Source of the DNA: an uncultured Prevotellaceae bacterium
GTDB lineage: Bacteria; Bacteroidota; Bacteroidia; Bacteroidales; Bacteroidaceae
Reading direction: 5' to 3'
Length of the DNA: 43,101 nt
Assembly (NCBI GenBank): GCA_946415705.1
Contig: CAMKTN010000019.1
Span: 1 to 43,101 of the forward strand
Shown here: positions 16,979-24,248 of the stretch, one piece after another
How the letters are laid out: every line of letters begins with the position of its first letter
How positions within the stretch are numbered: position 1 is the stretch's first letter
Notes under the pieces: generated by a model
Seen by the model: the letters and a program-made list of their open reading frames with translations, nothing else
What the model was told of the DNA's origin: nothing
The model's database searches: none
Program-made: the position numbers and the translations under genes

Positions 16979-18250
16979 ATGATTACTCATAGTTCTCTCA
17001 TCAGTCTGTTACAAACCGCCCTCCCCCTTGAGGGGGAGCAGGGAGGGGGTCTGTCTTATTTCTTTCTCCAGCACTACTGGTGCTTCGTTGTCGCACTGCT
17101 CGGTGCCATCCTCGTGTTCCTGCTCTTCGTGCAGGGCGCCAACTCCGTAGCCGGTAGCCTCGGCTACACGGAGCAGGGCCGCCGCCTCATCTATAACTCC
17201 ACCGGTCGCAAGTGGGAGTTCACGTTCACCACCCTCGTCACCTTCGGCGGCGCCTTCTTCGCCTCTTATCCCCTGTTCTACAGCACCAGCTTCGGCGGTG
17301 CCTACTGGCTGTGGATGCTCATCCTGTTCACCTTCGTCCTGCAGGCCGTGAGCTACGAGTTCCAGAACAAGCTCGGCAACTTCCTCGGCCCCAAGACCTT
17401 CCAGTTCTTCCTCACCCTCAATGGCATCCTCGGCCCGCTGCTCCTCGGCGGTGCCGTCGCCACCTTCTTCGAAGGCTCCAACTTCATTGTTGAGAAAGGC
17501 AACCTTATAGGTCTCCCCTCCCTCACGGGAGGGGTCGGGGGTGGGTCTCTCGTCATAAGCCACTGGGCCAACGCCTCCCACGGTCTCGACGCCCTCCTCA
17601 ACCCGTGGGTGCTGGTGCTGGGCTTTGCCGTTGTCTTCCTGGCACGCACGCTGGGCATCCTCTACATCATGAACAATGTCGATGACGAGGACATCCGCAG
17701 CCGCGGCAGTGTGCGCCTCATCGGTGCCGCCGTGCCTTTCGTCATCCTCTTCGGGGCCTATCTCGTTCACCTGCTGCTGAAGGACGGCTACGCCTACGAC
17801 CCCGCCACGGGTGTCATCTTCATGGAGCCCTACAAGTACCTGCACAACCTGCTCGATATGTGGTACCTCCTCGTCATCCTCCTCATTGGCGTCCTCCTTG
17901 TTCTTTACGGCATCGCCATCGAGATCTTCGGCCCCAATTCTCAATTCTCAATTTTCAATTCTCAATTAAACAAGGGTATTTGGCCTGCCGGCATCGGCAC
18001 CGTCCTCACCGTCCTCGCCTTGCTGCTCTGCTCCGCCTGGAACAACACCGCCTACTACCCTTCCACCGCCGACCTGCAGTCATCGCTCACCATGCAGAAC
18101 TCCTGCAGCAGCGAGTTCACCCTCCGCACGATGTTCTATGTCTCCCTCCTCGTGCCCTTCGTCCTCGCCTACATCATCTATGCCTGGCGCGCCATCGACC
18201 GCAAGAAGCTCACCCGCGAGGAACTCGAATCCAGCTCACACACCTATTAA
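16979..18250 (+). CDS. cydB: Cytochrome bd oxidase subunit II
   Basis: Second core subunit of the bd oxidase; 423 residues, longer than the roughly 380 I expect for Bacteroidota CydB. The family N-terminus YFFLQHYWCFVVALLGAILV starts only at residue 26; before it lies MITHSSLISLLQ plus the repeat-encoded ALPLEGEQGGGL. A second GC-rich element gives LPSLTGGVGGGS in a loop after the FFEGSNFIVEKGN segment, and a CAATTYT heptamer array gives [11 protein letters not shown] before the last membrane helices. Conserved blocks (REWEFTF-like KWEFTFTTLVTFGGAFFAS, SAWNNTAYYPS, SLTMQNSCSSEFTLRTM) are intact. A 17-bp hairpin follows the stop codon and closes the operon. Confidence 0.96.
   Translation: MITHSSLISLLQTALPLEGEQGGGLSYFFLQHYWCFVVALLGAILVFLLFVQGANSVAGSLGYTEQGRRLIYNSTGRKWEFTFTTLVTFGGAFFASYPLFYSTSFGGAYWLWMLILFTFVLQAVSYEFQNKLGNFLGPKTFQFFLTLNGILGPLLLGGAVATFFEGSNFIVEKGNLIGLPSLTGGVGGGSLVISHWANASHGLDALLNPWVLVLGFAVVFLARTLGILYIMNNVDDEDIRSRGSVRLIGAAVPFVILFGAYLVHLLLKDGYAYDPATGVIFMEPYKYLHNLLDMWYLLVILLIGVLLVLYGIAIEIFGPNSQFSIFNSQLNKGIWPAGIGTVLTVLALLLCSAWNNTAYYPSTADLQSSLTMQNSCSSEFTLRTMFYVSLLVPFVLAYIIYAWRAIDRKKLTREELESSSHTY
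17021..17052 (+). repeat. GC-rich palindromic element copy 7 (cydB N-terminus)
   Basis: CTCCCCCTTGAGGGGGAG then CAGGGAGGGGGTCT; 31 of 32 bases match copy 3; encodes LPLEGEQGGGL. Confidence 0.92.
17513..17548 (+). repeat. GC-rich palindromic element copy 8 (in cydB)
   Basis: CCCCTCCCTCACGGGAGGGG then TCGGGGGTGGGTCT; encodes LPSLTGGVGGGS, as copy 1 does in the Nudix gene. Confidence 0.92.
17935..17969. repeat. Heptamer array inside cydB (5 units)
   Basis: CAATTCT x2, CAATTTT, CAATTCT, CAATTAA in 7-bp register, translated as [12 protein letters not shown]. Confidence 0.9.
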
Positions 18251-18269
18251 CAACTAACATACTTCTTTT

Positions 18270-18312
18270 CGACCACGGATTACGCGCCGCGTAATCCGTG
18301 GTCGTATATTTT
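18270..18312 (+). terminator. Intrinsic terminator of the cyd operon
   Basis: Perfect 17-bp arms (CGACCACGGATTACGCG at 18270-18286, complement at 18288-18304), then TATATTTTC. Located 20 bp after the cydB stop. Confidence 0.85.
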
Positions 18313-18440
18313 CTGTGCTTTTCCGTATATTTCCGTGATAAAAGATGTAGATTTCATTCCGATTTAAGTTCCTTCTTTGCTGCTTGGCAGTTAATCTGAA
18401 ACAAAAAATGGCCTTTACGCGATAAAGAGATGAGAAAAAC

Positions 18441-18472
18441 CTTGCACAGCAGACAAAAAACCGCTAACTTTG
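18441..18472 (+). promoter_or_regulatory. Putative promoter of the chitobiase-repeat protein gene
   Basis: CTTG at 18441-18444, a 20-bp spacer, then TAACTTTG at 18465-18472; a near match to the Bacteroidota TTTG-N19/20-TAnnTTTG pattern. The ATG follows 37 bp later. Confidence 0.65.
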
Positions 18473-18509
18473 CTCGCAAAACATCACTTTAACTAAAAAC
18501 AAATTCACA

Positions 18510-21500
18510 ATGAAACATTTATTACACAAGCTCAGCAGCTTGAGGCTGCTGACATTGCTCGCGGTACTGCTCGGAATAGGCAGCAGTACGGCGTGGGCCG
18601 ACACTAGTACTCTAACATTTACAGCTAAATGTAATGGTTCTGGCACGGCAGATGATGGTGCCTCATGGACTGTGGCTTCTGATGGCACGGAGTCTATTTT
18701 TGATGATACAAAGGGTATTCACTATGGCACAAGCAGTGCACAAGTAAAGTATATTACGCTTACGACGTCTGGAATAAGCGGAACGATATCACAAATTGTT
18801 GTCAATGCATCTGCTGCAAGTGGTGTTTCAGCGTCATTAAATGTAACTGTAGGAGGTAGTTCGTTCGGCACACAAGGACAATCTGTTTCTTCATCAGCTA
18901 CGAATTATACTTTTACTGGCTCTGCTTCTGGTGAAATTGTAGTAACACTTACTAAACCGAGCAAAGCAGCCAAAGCTCTTTACGTAAAGAGTATTGCTGT
19001 GACTTACACTTCTGGTGGTGGTAGCCAAGTTGCGACCCCAACCTTCTCCCTTGCAGGCGGTGCGGTGCCCTATAACTCAGAAATAACCTTGAGTTGTGAA
19101 ACCGAAGGCGCTACAATTTATTATACAACAAATAATTCGACGCCGACCGCTAGCAGTACGGAATACGACCCTGAGAACAAGCCAAAAGTAACTGGAACTG
19201 TAACCATTAAGGCGATAGCTATTGATGAAACGGGCGATTTGTCAGACAGTGAAGTTGCGAGTGCAGACTATACCGTGGCTGCCCCCGAGACTCCTACATT
19301 CAGTCCGGCTGCAGGCTCTGTGTATTATGGCACGAAGATAACGCTGTCTTCGGATGCGGGTACGACCATCTACTACACAACAAATGGTGATACCCCAGGT
19401 AATACAAGCACGGAGTATGACCCCGAGAACAAACCTACGATTACAGCTGATGGAACCATAAAGGCTATCGCCTACGATGCAGGCGGTAATCCCAGCCTTA
19501 TAGGAAGCGCTGCTTATACGCTCAAAGCTCCTGCGGCACCAGTGTTCTCATTAGATGCAGGCATGGTGTCTAAGGGTGCTTCGCTCACGCTTTCTGCCGA
19601 AGAAGGAACCACTATCCGTTATACGACAGATGGCTCCACTGAGCCTACGGCCTCTGTGGGTACCGTGTATACTTCTGCTATCACTATTAACGCCGCGCAA
19701 ACTATCAAGGCTGTCGCTTACGACGGTGCAGGCACTTGTAGCGATGTAGCAACAAAGGCATATACGGTGTTTGTGGGCGATGTGGTAACGTTTGATGCAA
19801 CAAGTGATACGGGATCATCCCTTGATAAGAATGGAGTGTCATTTACCACGAGTGTAACTGAAAATGGTGTCTTCAAATTCTATAAGAATAGTTCGACTAC
19901 TTTCTCAGCCACCAATGGCAAGATTAAGAAGATAGAGTTTACTGGTGTCAGTAGTTATGCTATCAGCAATATGACAGCAAACACGGGAACCTTGGATACT
20001 TCTTCCAGTCCAAATGGGGTGTGGACAGGAAGCGTTACTTCAGTCACATTCAAGGCTTCTAATGGTCAAACCAGAGCTTCTCTTATTAAAGTCTATGTCG
20101 CAAAGACTGCTTCTCCCACCTTCTCTGTTGCGGGGGGAGAATATAGTGAGGCGAAGAGCGTGGAACTTGCGAGTGACACAGACGGAGCTACCATCTATTA
20201 TACAACCAATGGTGACACGCCTACAAGCGGTAGTACCGCTTATAGTAGCGCAATCTCCGTAACGGAGACACAGACCATCAAGGCTATTGCTATTTATGAT
20301 GGCGTCGAGAGTGCTGTTTCGAGTGCGACTTACACGATGAATCGTCCCGCAGTGCCCACCTTTGATGTGGCTGAAGGTGTTTTCGATGAAGCCTTTGACC
20401 TGCATCTCAGCACCGAGACAGCTGATGCTACTATCTACTATACAACGAATGGTAGCACGCCCACAACAGGCAGTTCTGAATATTCCACGAAGGTTGCCAT
20501 CTCCGCAGCTACCACAACCGTGAAAGCTATCGCGGTAAAGGATGGTTTGACGAGTGATGTCAGCAGCGCCACATACACCTATGACTCTCGTACAACACCT
20601 ACATTCTCCCTCTCTTCTTATGCCGTTGATTTGAATGTGAATGTAGAAGGTTCAGTGACACTTACTACGAATCATGATGGCAGCATCACAGCCACCAGCA
20701 GTGACGGCACACATATGCCTATATCTTACAACAGCTCCACAAAGGTTTGCACTTTCACGGCAAGCCAAGCTGGCGACTACACCGTTACTTTCAGTGCAAC
20801 AGGTAGTGATAATTACAAGAATGCCGAGGCTGTGGTAAATGTTAGCGTGACCAAAAAAGCCACAACGATGGCTATTGAAACGCTCTTTGAAGATGGAAAG
20901 GATCTTAAGACTGCATCTGAGGGCTTAATTGAAGGAACGGTAAAATACAATGATGTGGCTCTTTCACCTCAGCCTACTATTACTTATACAAGTGGAACGA
21001 CATCTGTTGCAACCGTTGATGAAGATGGTATAATTACATTTGTTAAAGCTGGTTCGACCACCATTACTGTAGCTTTTGCAGGTAATGACGAGTATGAGGC
21101 TTGTCAAAATACCTATGAACTCAACTTGATTGATACGACACCGCAGGATGTGGAAGTAGAGATCGCACTTAACAGCACGACATTAGGGTCAACAACCCCT
21201 AATGGAAAAACCGCAACTGTCAAAAATGTGTCTGTTACAACCAATAAGGGATCCTCAGCTATTGATTTGGTTGCCAATACGGCCCATGTGAGGATGTATA
21301 AATATAGTAATATGGTGATTGTTGCGCCCATGGGGTATGTGATTAAAAATATTACATTCACAGAACCTTCATCAGATAAAACTTGGAATGATAGTCCTAC
21401 AGCAAGCACTGGAACATACTCCTCAAAAAGTTGGACAGGAAGTGCGAACTCTGTTACATTCACTTTTGATGCTGGACAGTGTCGCATCGCTTCTATCACA

Positions 21501-22070
21501 GTTACCCTAGCCGAGACCGTTACGATTAGCTCTGCTCGTTTCACCACTTATGTGGCAAAGCACGATATCTCGTTCCCCGCAGGGGTTACCGCTTACATCG
21601 TTACTCCCAAGGACGCGACGTCAGTAACCTTGACAGCGAAGGCTTCTGTGCCTGAAGGTACAGCGGTGGTCCTTGAGGGTGATGCAGGCACATACGCGCT
21701 GCCCACCATCGAAACGGAACCTGAAGATGTTACAGGCAACAAGCTCCAAGCTTCAACGGGCAGCACGGTAGGCGATGGTTCCACCATTTATAGCCTTGGC
21801 AATAAGTCAAATGGCGTAGGATTCTATCTCGTGGGCAACGGTGTAAAAGTTCCTGCCGGAAAGGCTTATCTCATCGTTGGCGAGGGCAGTAGCCTTAGTG
21901 TTAAGGAGTTCCTCAGCTTCGACTTCGAAGATGTGCCCACAGGCTTAAATGATGTTAGAAGTAAGATGGAAGATGTAAGTGGTGAAATCTTCAACCTCGC
22001 TGGCCAGAAGATGAACCGCCTGCAGAAGGGTATCAATATTGTGAACGGCCGCAAGGTGCTCGTGAAGTAA
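18510..22070 (+). CDS. Large secreted protein with chitobiase/beta-hexosaminidase C-terminal-like repeats
   Basis: 1186 residues: a signal peptide (LLTLLAVLLGIGSSTAWA), then five repeats of the CHB_HEX_C type beginning near residues 172, 260, 340, 533 and 611, each with GATIYYTTNGxTP, TIKAIA and SxAxYT signatures. Segments near 30-170, 427-530 and about 890-1010 resemble each other and end in SVTF...RI..I.V, suggesting a second repeated beta module. A Big-like stretch (PTITYTSGTTSVATVDEDG) lies between. The tail FNLAGQKMNRLQKGINIVNG plus RKVLVK resembles a type IX secretion sorting tail. No catalytic domain is recognised, so it is probably an adhesin or carbohydrate-binding surface protein. 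It is visibly AT-richer than the cyd genes, which could reflect transfer. Confidence 0.85.
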   Translation: MKHLLHKLSSLRLLTLLAVLLGIGSSTAWADTSTLTFTAKCNGSGTADDGASWTVASDGTESIFDDTKGIHYGTSSAQVKYITLTTSGISGTISQIVVNASAASGVSASLNVTVGGSSFGTQGQSVSSSATNYTFTGSASGEIVVTLTKPSKAAKALYVKSIAVTYTSGGGSQVATPTFSLAGGAVPYNSEITLSCETEGATIYYTTNNSTPTASSTEYDPENKPKVTGTVTIKAIAIDETGDLSDSEVASADYTVAAPETPTFSPAAGSVYYGTKITLSSDAGTTIYYTTNGDTPGNTSTEYDPENKPTITADGTIKAIAYDAGGNPSLIGSAAYTLKAPAAPVFSLDAGMVSKGASLTLSAEEGTTIRYTTDGSTEPTASVGTVYTSAITINAAQTIKAVAYDGAGTCSDVATKAYTVFVGDVVTFDATSDTGSSLDKNGVSFTTSVTENGVFKFYKNSSTTFSATNGKIKKIEFTGVSSYAISNMTANTGTLDTSSSPNGVWTGSVTSVTFKASNGQTRASLIKVYVAKTASPTFSVAGGEYSEAKSVELASDTDGATIYYTTNGDTPTSGSTAYSSAISVTETQTIKAIAIYDGVESAVSSATYTMNRPAVPTFDVAEGVFDEAFDLHLSTETADATIYYTTNGSTPTTGSSEYSTKVAISAATTTVKAIAVKDGLTSDVSSATYTYDSRTTPTFSLSSYAVDLNVNVEGSVTLTTNHDGSITATSSDGTHMPISYNSSTKVCTFTASQAGDYTVTFSATGSDNYKNAEAVVNVSVTKKATTMAIETLFEDGKDLKTASEGLIEGTVKYNDVALSPQPTITYTSGTTSVATVDEDGIITFVKAGSTTITVAFAGNDEYEACQNTYELNLIDTTPQDVEVEIALNSTTLGSTTPNGKTATVKNVSVTTNKGSSAIDLVANTAHVRMYKYSNMVIVAPMGYVIKNITFTEPSSDKTWNDSPTASTGTYSSKSWTGSANSVTFTFDAGQCRIASITVTLAETVTISSARFTTYVAKHDISFPAGVTAYIVTPKDATSVTLTAKASVPEGTAVVLEGDAGTYALPTIETEPEDVTGNKLQASTGSTVGDGSTIYSLGNKSNGVGFYLVGNGVKVPAGKAYLIVGEGSSLSVKEFLSFDFEDVPTGLNDVRSKMEDVSGEIFNLAGQKMNRLQKGINIVNGRKVLVK

Positions 22071-22080
22071 ACAAGAAACT

Positions 22081-22170
22081 TTTCACACGAATTATCCATG
22101 AATTAAGTCATAAATTATCCATAAATTCGTGATATATTCATGGTTTCATTTATGGATCATTCGTGTGAAA
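22081..22170 (+). promoter_or_regulatory. Long imperfect stem-loop between the secreted protein and the small ORF
   Basis: 19-nt arms at 22081-22099 and 22152-22170 (one G-T wobble), starting TTTCACACGAA. An alternative 8-bp stem uses CACGAATT (22086-22093) with AATTCGTG (22124-22131), so two mutually exclusive folds are possible. It may act as terminator, attenuator or processing site. Confidence 0.6.
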
Positions 22171-22198
22171 GAATAGATAACATTTAAGTTCAAAGAAT

Positions 22199-22357
22199 AT
22201 GAAAAAGTCATATATGCAACCGCAGGTGACGGTAGTAAAGATAGCGCAGGTGTCGCCCATCGCAAATAGCATGAAGCTATACAGCACCGATACCCTCGAT
22301 GAAGAGGGCGATTTCCTCACCAAGGAAGAGGAAGACTGGGAACTCTGGGACGAATGA
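22199..22357 (+). CDS. 52-residue acidic small protein, YxxP type
   Basis: ATG at 22199 opens a 52-codon frame: MKKSYMQPQVTVVKIAQVSP near the start and a strongly acidic tail (EEEDWELWDE). Short proteins starting MKKxYxxP with a V/I-rich middle and variable tail are frequent beside secreted-protein genes in Prevotella and relatives, from memory; I do not know a proven function. No signal peptide or membrane helix is evident. It follows the chitobiase-repeat gene by 128 bp, across a stem-loop, and is followed by a terminator-like hairpin at 22428, so it is probably transcribed as its own or a downstream unit. A peptide precursor or regulator is possible but unsupported. Confidence 0.65.
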   Translation: MKKSYMQPQVTVVKIAQVSPIANSMKLYSTDTLDEEGDFLTKEEEDWELWDE

Positions 22358-22384
22358 GAGTAGTTGATTGTTGATAATAGATGT

Positions 22385-22479
22385 AAGCATTCGATAAACT
22401 ACAGGTAGTTGTACCTATATATAGTAGCAACAGCAGCTATAACTTCAAGTGAAGCGTATAGCTGCTGTTGTTTTGTTGT
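22385..22479 (+). terminator. Terminator element A (related to element B at 23212)
   Basis: A 14-bp stem (CAACAGCAGCTATA at 22428-22441, complement at 22457-22470) is followed by TTTTGTTG. The upstream part AAGCATTCGAT.AAC.ACAGG is shared with 23212-23309, so the two elements are related copies of roughly 95 bp. Confidence 0.75.
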
Positions 22480-22584
22480 GGGGTGGGAACTTAAATCAGT
22501 CTGGAATCAGGACTTAAATATATAAAAAGTTTGTAAGATATTAATTTTAATATCAGGCTATTGATAATCAAATGATTAGCCAAT

Positions 22585-22765
22585 TTAAATAGGCACTTTT
22601 TGCGTTTAAATAGGCTGTTTTGCTCGTTAAATAGGCACTTTTTGCGTTTAAATAGGCTGTTTTGCTCGTTAAATAGGCACTTTTTCTTGTTAAATAGGCC
22701 GTTTTAGTCGTTAAATAGGCACTTTTTGTTGTTAAATACCACTATTTTTTGAGATAAATAGCACT
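22585..22765 (+). repeat. 21-bp phased repeat array, left arm (9 units)
   Basis: The core TTAAATAGGC recurs at 22585, 22606, 22627, 22648, 22669, 22690 and 22711, exactly 21 bp apart, with a degenerate unit at 22732 and another about 22 bp on. Two unit types alternate (continuing ACTTTTTGCG or TGTTTTGCTC), and the first 42 bp is repeated perfectly. Confidence 0.95.
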
Positions 22766-22828
22766 TGTTGATGAAGTAAGGTGTCGCGCGAGGTGGCTGT
22801 TAGTGGCTCGTCGTTGCGTTCGAAAACA

Positions 22829-22963
22829 GCCTATTTAGCATATTTTTCAACCAAAATTGACTTGAAAAAGGACGAATTAGCAAGAAAAAGTGCCTATTTA
22901 GCCAGTAAAAACCCGCTATTTAACACGAAAAATGCCTATTTAAACGCTAAAAATGCCTATTTA
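22829..22963 (-). repeat. 21-bp phased repeat array, right arm (inverted)
   Basis: GCCTATTTA, the reverse of the left-arm core, occurs at 22829, 22892, 22934 and 22955, with a CGCTATTTA variant near 22914; spacings are multiples of 20-22 bp. CAAGAAAAAGTGCCTATTTA at 22881-22900 is the exact reverse complement of 22670-22689. Confidence 0.9.
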
Positions 22964-23103
22964 ATTTCTGCTAAATCCTTGATTATCCGCTATCTAACAA
23001 AATATTGCAATAAAATTGAAAACTTTTACATTATAATCAATCTTAATCCTCAGCCCTCTGCCATAAACCATAATCCCTTAACCATAAACCCTCAACCCCA
23101 TTG

Positions 23104-23169
23104 CCCGATGCGCCTAGACCTTCAGCCCGATGCGCCTAGACCTTCAGCCCGATGCGCCTAGACCTTCTG
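23104..23169 (+). repeat. 22-bp tandem repeat, 3 copies
   Basis: Unit starts CCCGATGCGCCTAGACCTTC; copies at 23104-23125, 23126-23147 and 23148-23169, the last with one or two changes. GC-rich in an AT-rich context. Confidence 0.95.
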
Positions 23170-23193
23170 GGTGGATCACCATGGTGGTCCACC
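23170..23193. repeat. 24-bp near-perfect palindrome
   Basis: GGTGGATCACCA followed by TGGTGGTCCACC; one non-Watson-Crick pair. It abuts the third 22-bp repeat. Confidence 0.8.
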
Positions 23194-23211
23194 TAACGCT
23201 CCTTGCTCTGC

Positions 23212-23309
23212 AAGCATTCGATTAACCACAGGCAGCAACACCTATATACTAAAAACATTAGCAGCTACAATCACATTCGACTGTAGCTGCTATTGTCTTT
23301 TTGTTGTAC
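23212..23309. terminator. Terminator element B, possibly bidirectional, near nagB 3' end
   Basis: A 10-bp stem (AGCAGCTACA at 23260-23269, complement at 23282-23291) has T-rich runs on both sides in the matching strands. It lies downstream of nagB on the minus strand. Related in sequence and layout to element A. Confidence 0.7.
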
Positions 23310-23339
23310 CTATCAGTGATACCTATATCATGCTTACAA

Positions 23340-24131
23340 TTAGAGATTATCCTTCTCGATATCCTTGAAGTACTTGTAGGTGCCGTGCTTCAGTTCATCG
23401 GTGGCAGCTTCGTCGCAGACGATGATGGCATGGGGGTGCATCTGCAGGGCGCTGATGGTCCACTCCTGGCTGACGCCGAACTCGATGGCATGTGCCAGCG
23501 CGCGTGCCTTGTTGTGGCCATTGGCTACGATGAGCACTTCCTTGGCATCCATCACAGTGCCTACGCCCACGGTGAGGGCTGTCTTGGGCACCTTGTTGAC
23601 ATCGTTGTCGAAGAAACGGCTGTTGGCGATGATGGTGTCTGTCGTCAGGCTCTTCACGCGGGTGCGGCTCTGCAGGGAGCTGAAGGGCTCGTTGAAGGCG
23701 ATGTGACCATCGGGGCCAATGCCGCCCATGAAGAGGTCAATGCCGCCGGCATCCTTGATGGCCTGCTCGTAGGCAGCGCACTCGGCAGCCAGATCCTTGG
23801 CATTGCCGTTCAGGATGTGCACGTTCTCCTTCTTGATGTCAATGTGCGAGAAGAAGTTGGTCCACATGAAGCTATGGTAGCTCTCGGGGTGCTCTTCGGG
23901 CAAACCTACATATTCGTCCATGTTAAAGGTGATGACATTCTGGAAGCTGACCTTACCAGCCTTGTTGAGCTCGATGAGGTGCTTGTACAGACCCAGGGGT
24001 GAAGAGCCTGTGGGGCAGCCCAGCTTAAAGGGCTTTTCAGCAGTGGGTTGAGCTTCGTTGATGCGGGCGGCGACATAGTCTGCGGCCCAACGCGACAGAT
24101 TCGCGTAATCAGGTTCGATAATAACTCTCAT
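23340..24131 (-). CDS. nagB: Glucosamine-6-phosphate deaminase
   Basis: Converts glucosamine 6-phosphate to fructose 6-phosphate and ammonia, the entry of N-acetylglucosamine and glucosamine into glycolysis. The 263-residue protein aligns without numbering shift to the E. coli enzyme: D72 in NMDEYVGL, D141-G-H143 in [14 protein letters not shown]148. The E. coli allosteric-site residues S151, R158 and K160 ([10 protein letters not shown]) are also conserved, so activation by N-acetylglucosamine 6-phosphate is plausible. The gene has its own -7 box and no same-strand partner within 100 bp. It fits metabolism of mucin or chitin sugars released by the neighbouring secreted proteins. Confidence 0.97.
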   Translation of the reverse strand: MRVIIEPDYANLSRWAADYVAARINEAQPTAEKPFKLGCPTGSSPLGLYKHLIELNKAGKVSFQNVITFNMDEYVGLPEEHPESYHSFMWTNFFSHIDIKKENVHILNGNAKDLAAECAAYEQAIKDAGGIDLFMGGIGPDGHIAFNEPFSSLQSRTRVKSLTTDTIIANSRFFDNDVNKVPKTALTVGVGTVMDAKEVLIVANGHNKARALAHAIEFGVSQEWTISALQMHPHAIIVCDEAATDELKHGTYKYFKDIEKDNL

Positions 24132-24169
24132 AATGTTTCGTTTTTAGAGTGTAGTTTCATTTTGCGGTG

Positions 24170-24177
24170 CAAAAGTA
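24170..24177 (-). promoter_or_regulatory. Putative nagB promoter -7 box
   Basis: TACTTTTG on the minus strand, 38 bp before the nagB ATG; no convincing -33 element. Confidence 0.6.
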
Positions 24178-24248
24178 AGCATAAAGTGACAAAACGCTAT
24201 CATTTTTCAAGCAAAAAATCACTTTTTGCCCTTATTTTTGTCATTTTG

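Larger units (their letters stand above)
22358..23339. other. About 1 kb without a credible protein gene, rich in repeats and hairpins
   Basis: Contains, in order: terminator element A (22385-22479), an AT-rich stretch, nine forward 21-bp repeats (22585-22765), a 60-bp centre, at least five inverted repeats of the same family (22829-22963), an AT-rich stretch, degenerate CCATAAA-type heptamers (about 23060-23102), three 22-bp repeats (23104-23169), a palindrome (23170-23193) and terminator element B (23212-23309). The open frame 22781-23161 is a by-product of the repeats. Confidence 0.8.

Noticed and set aside
22585..22963. CRISPR array
   Set aside because: The period is 21 bp with a core of about 10 bp; the intervening bases are themselves repeated rather than unique, orientation inverts halfway, and no cas genes are near.
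22781..23161. 126-residue open frame with repeats such as KNAYLNAKNAYL
   Set aside because: It is the translation of the inverted 21-bp repeats followed by degenerate heptamers and 22-bp repeats; no start context, no domain, and the same pattern in another frame on the left arm.
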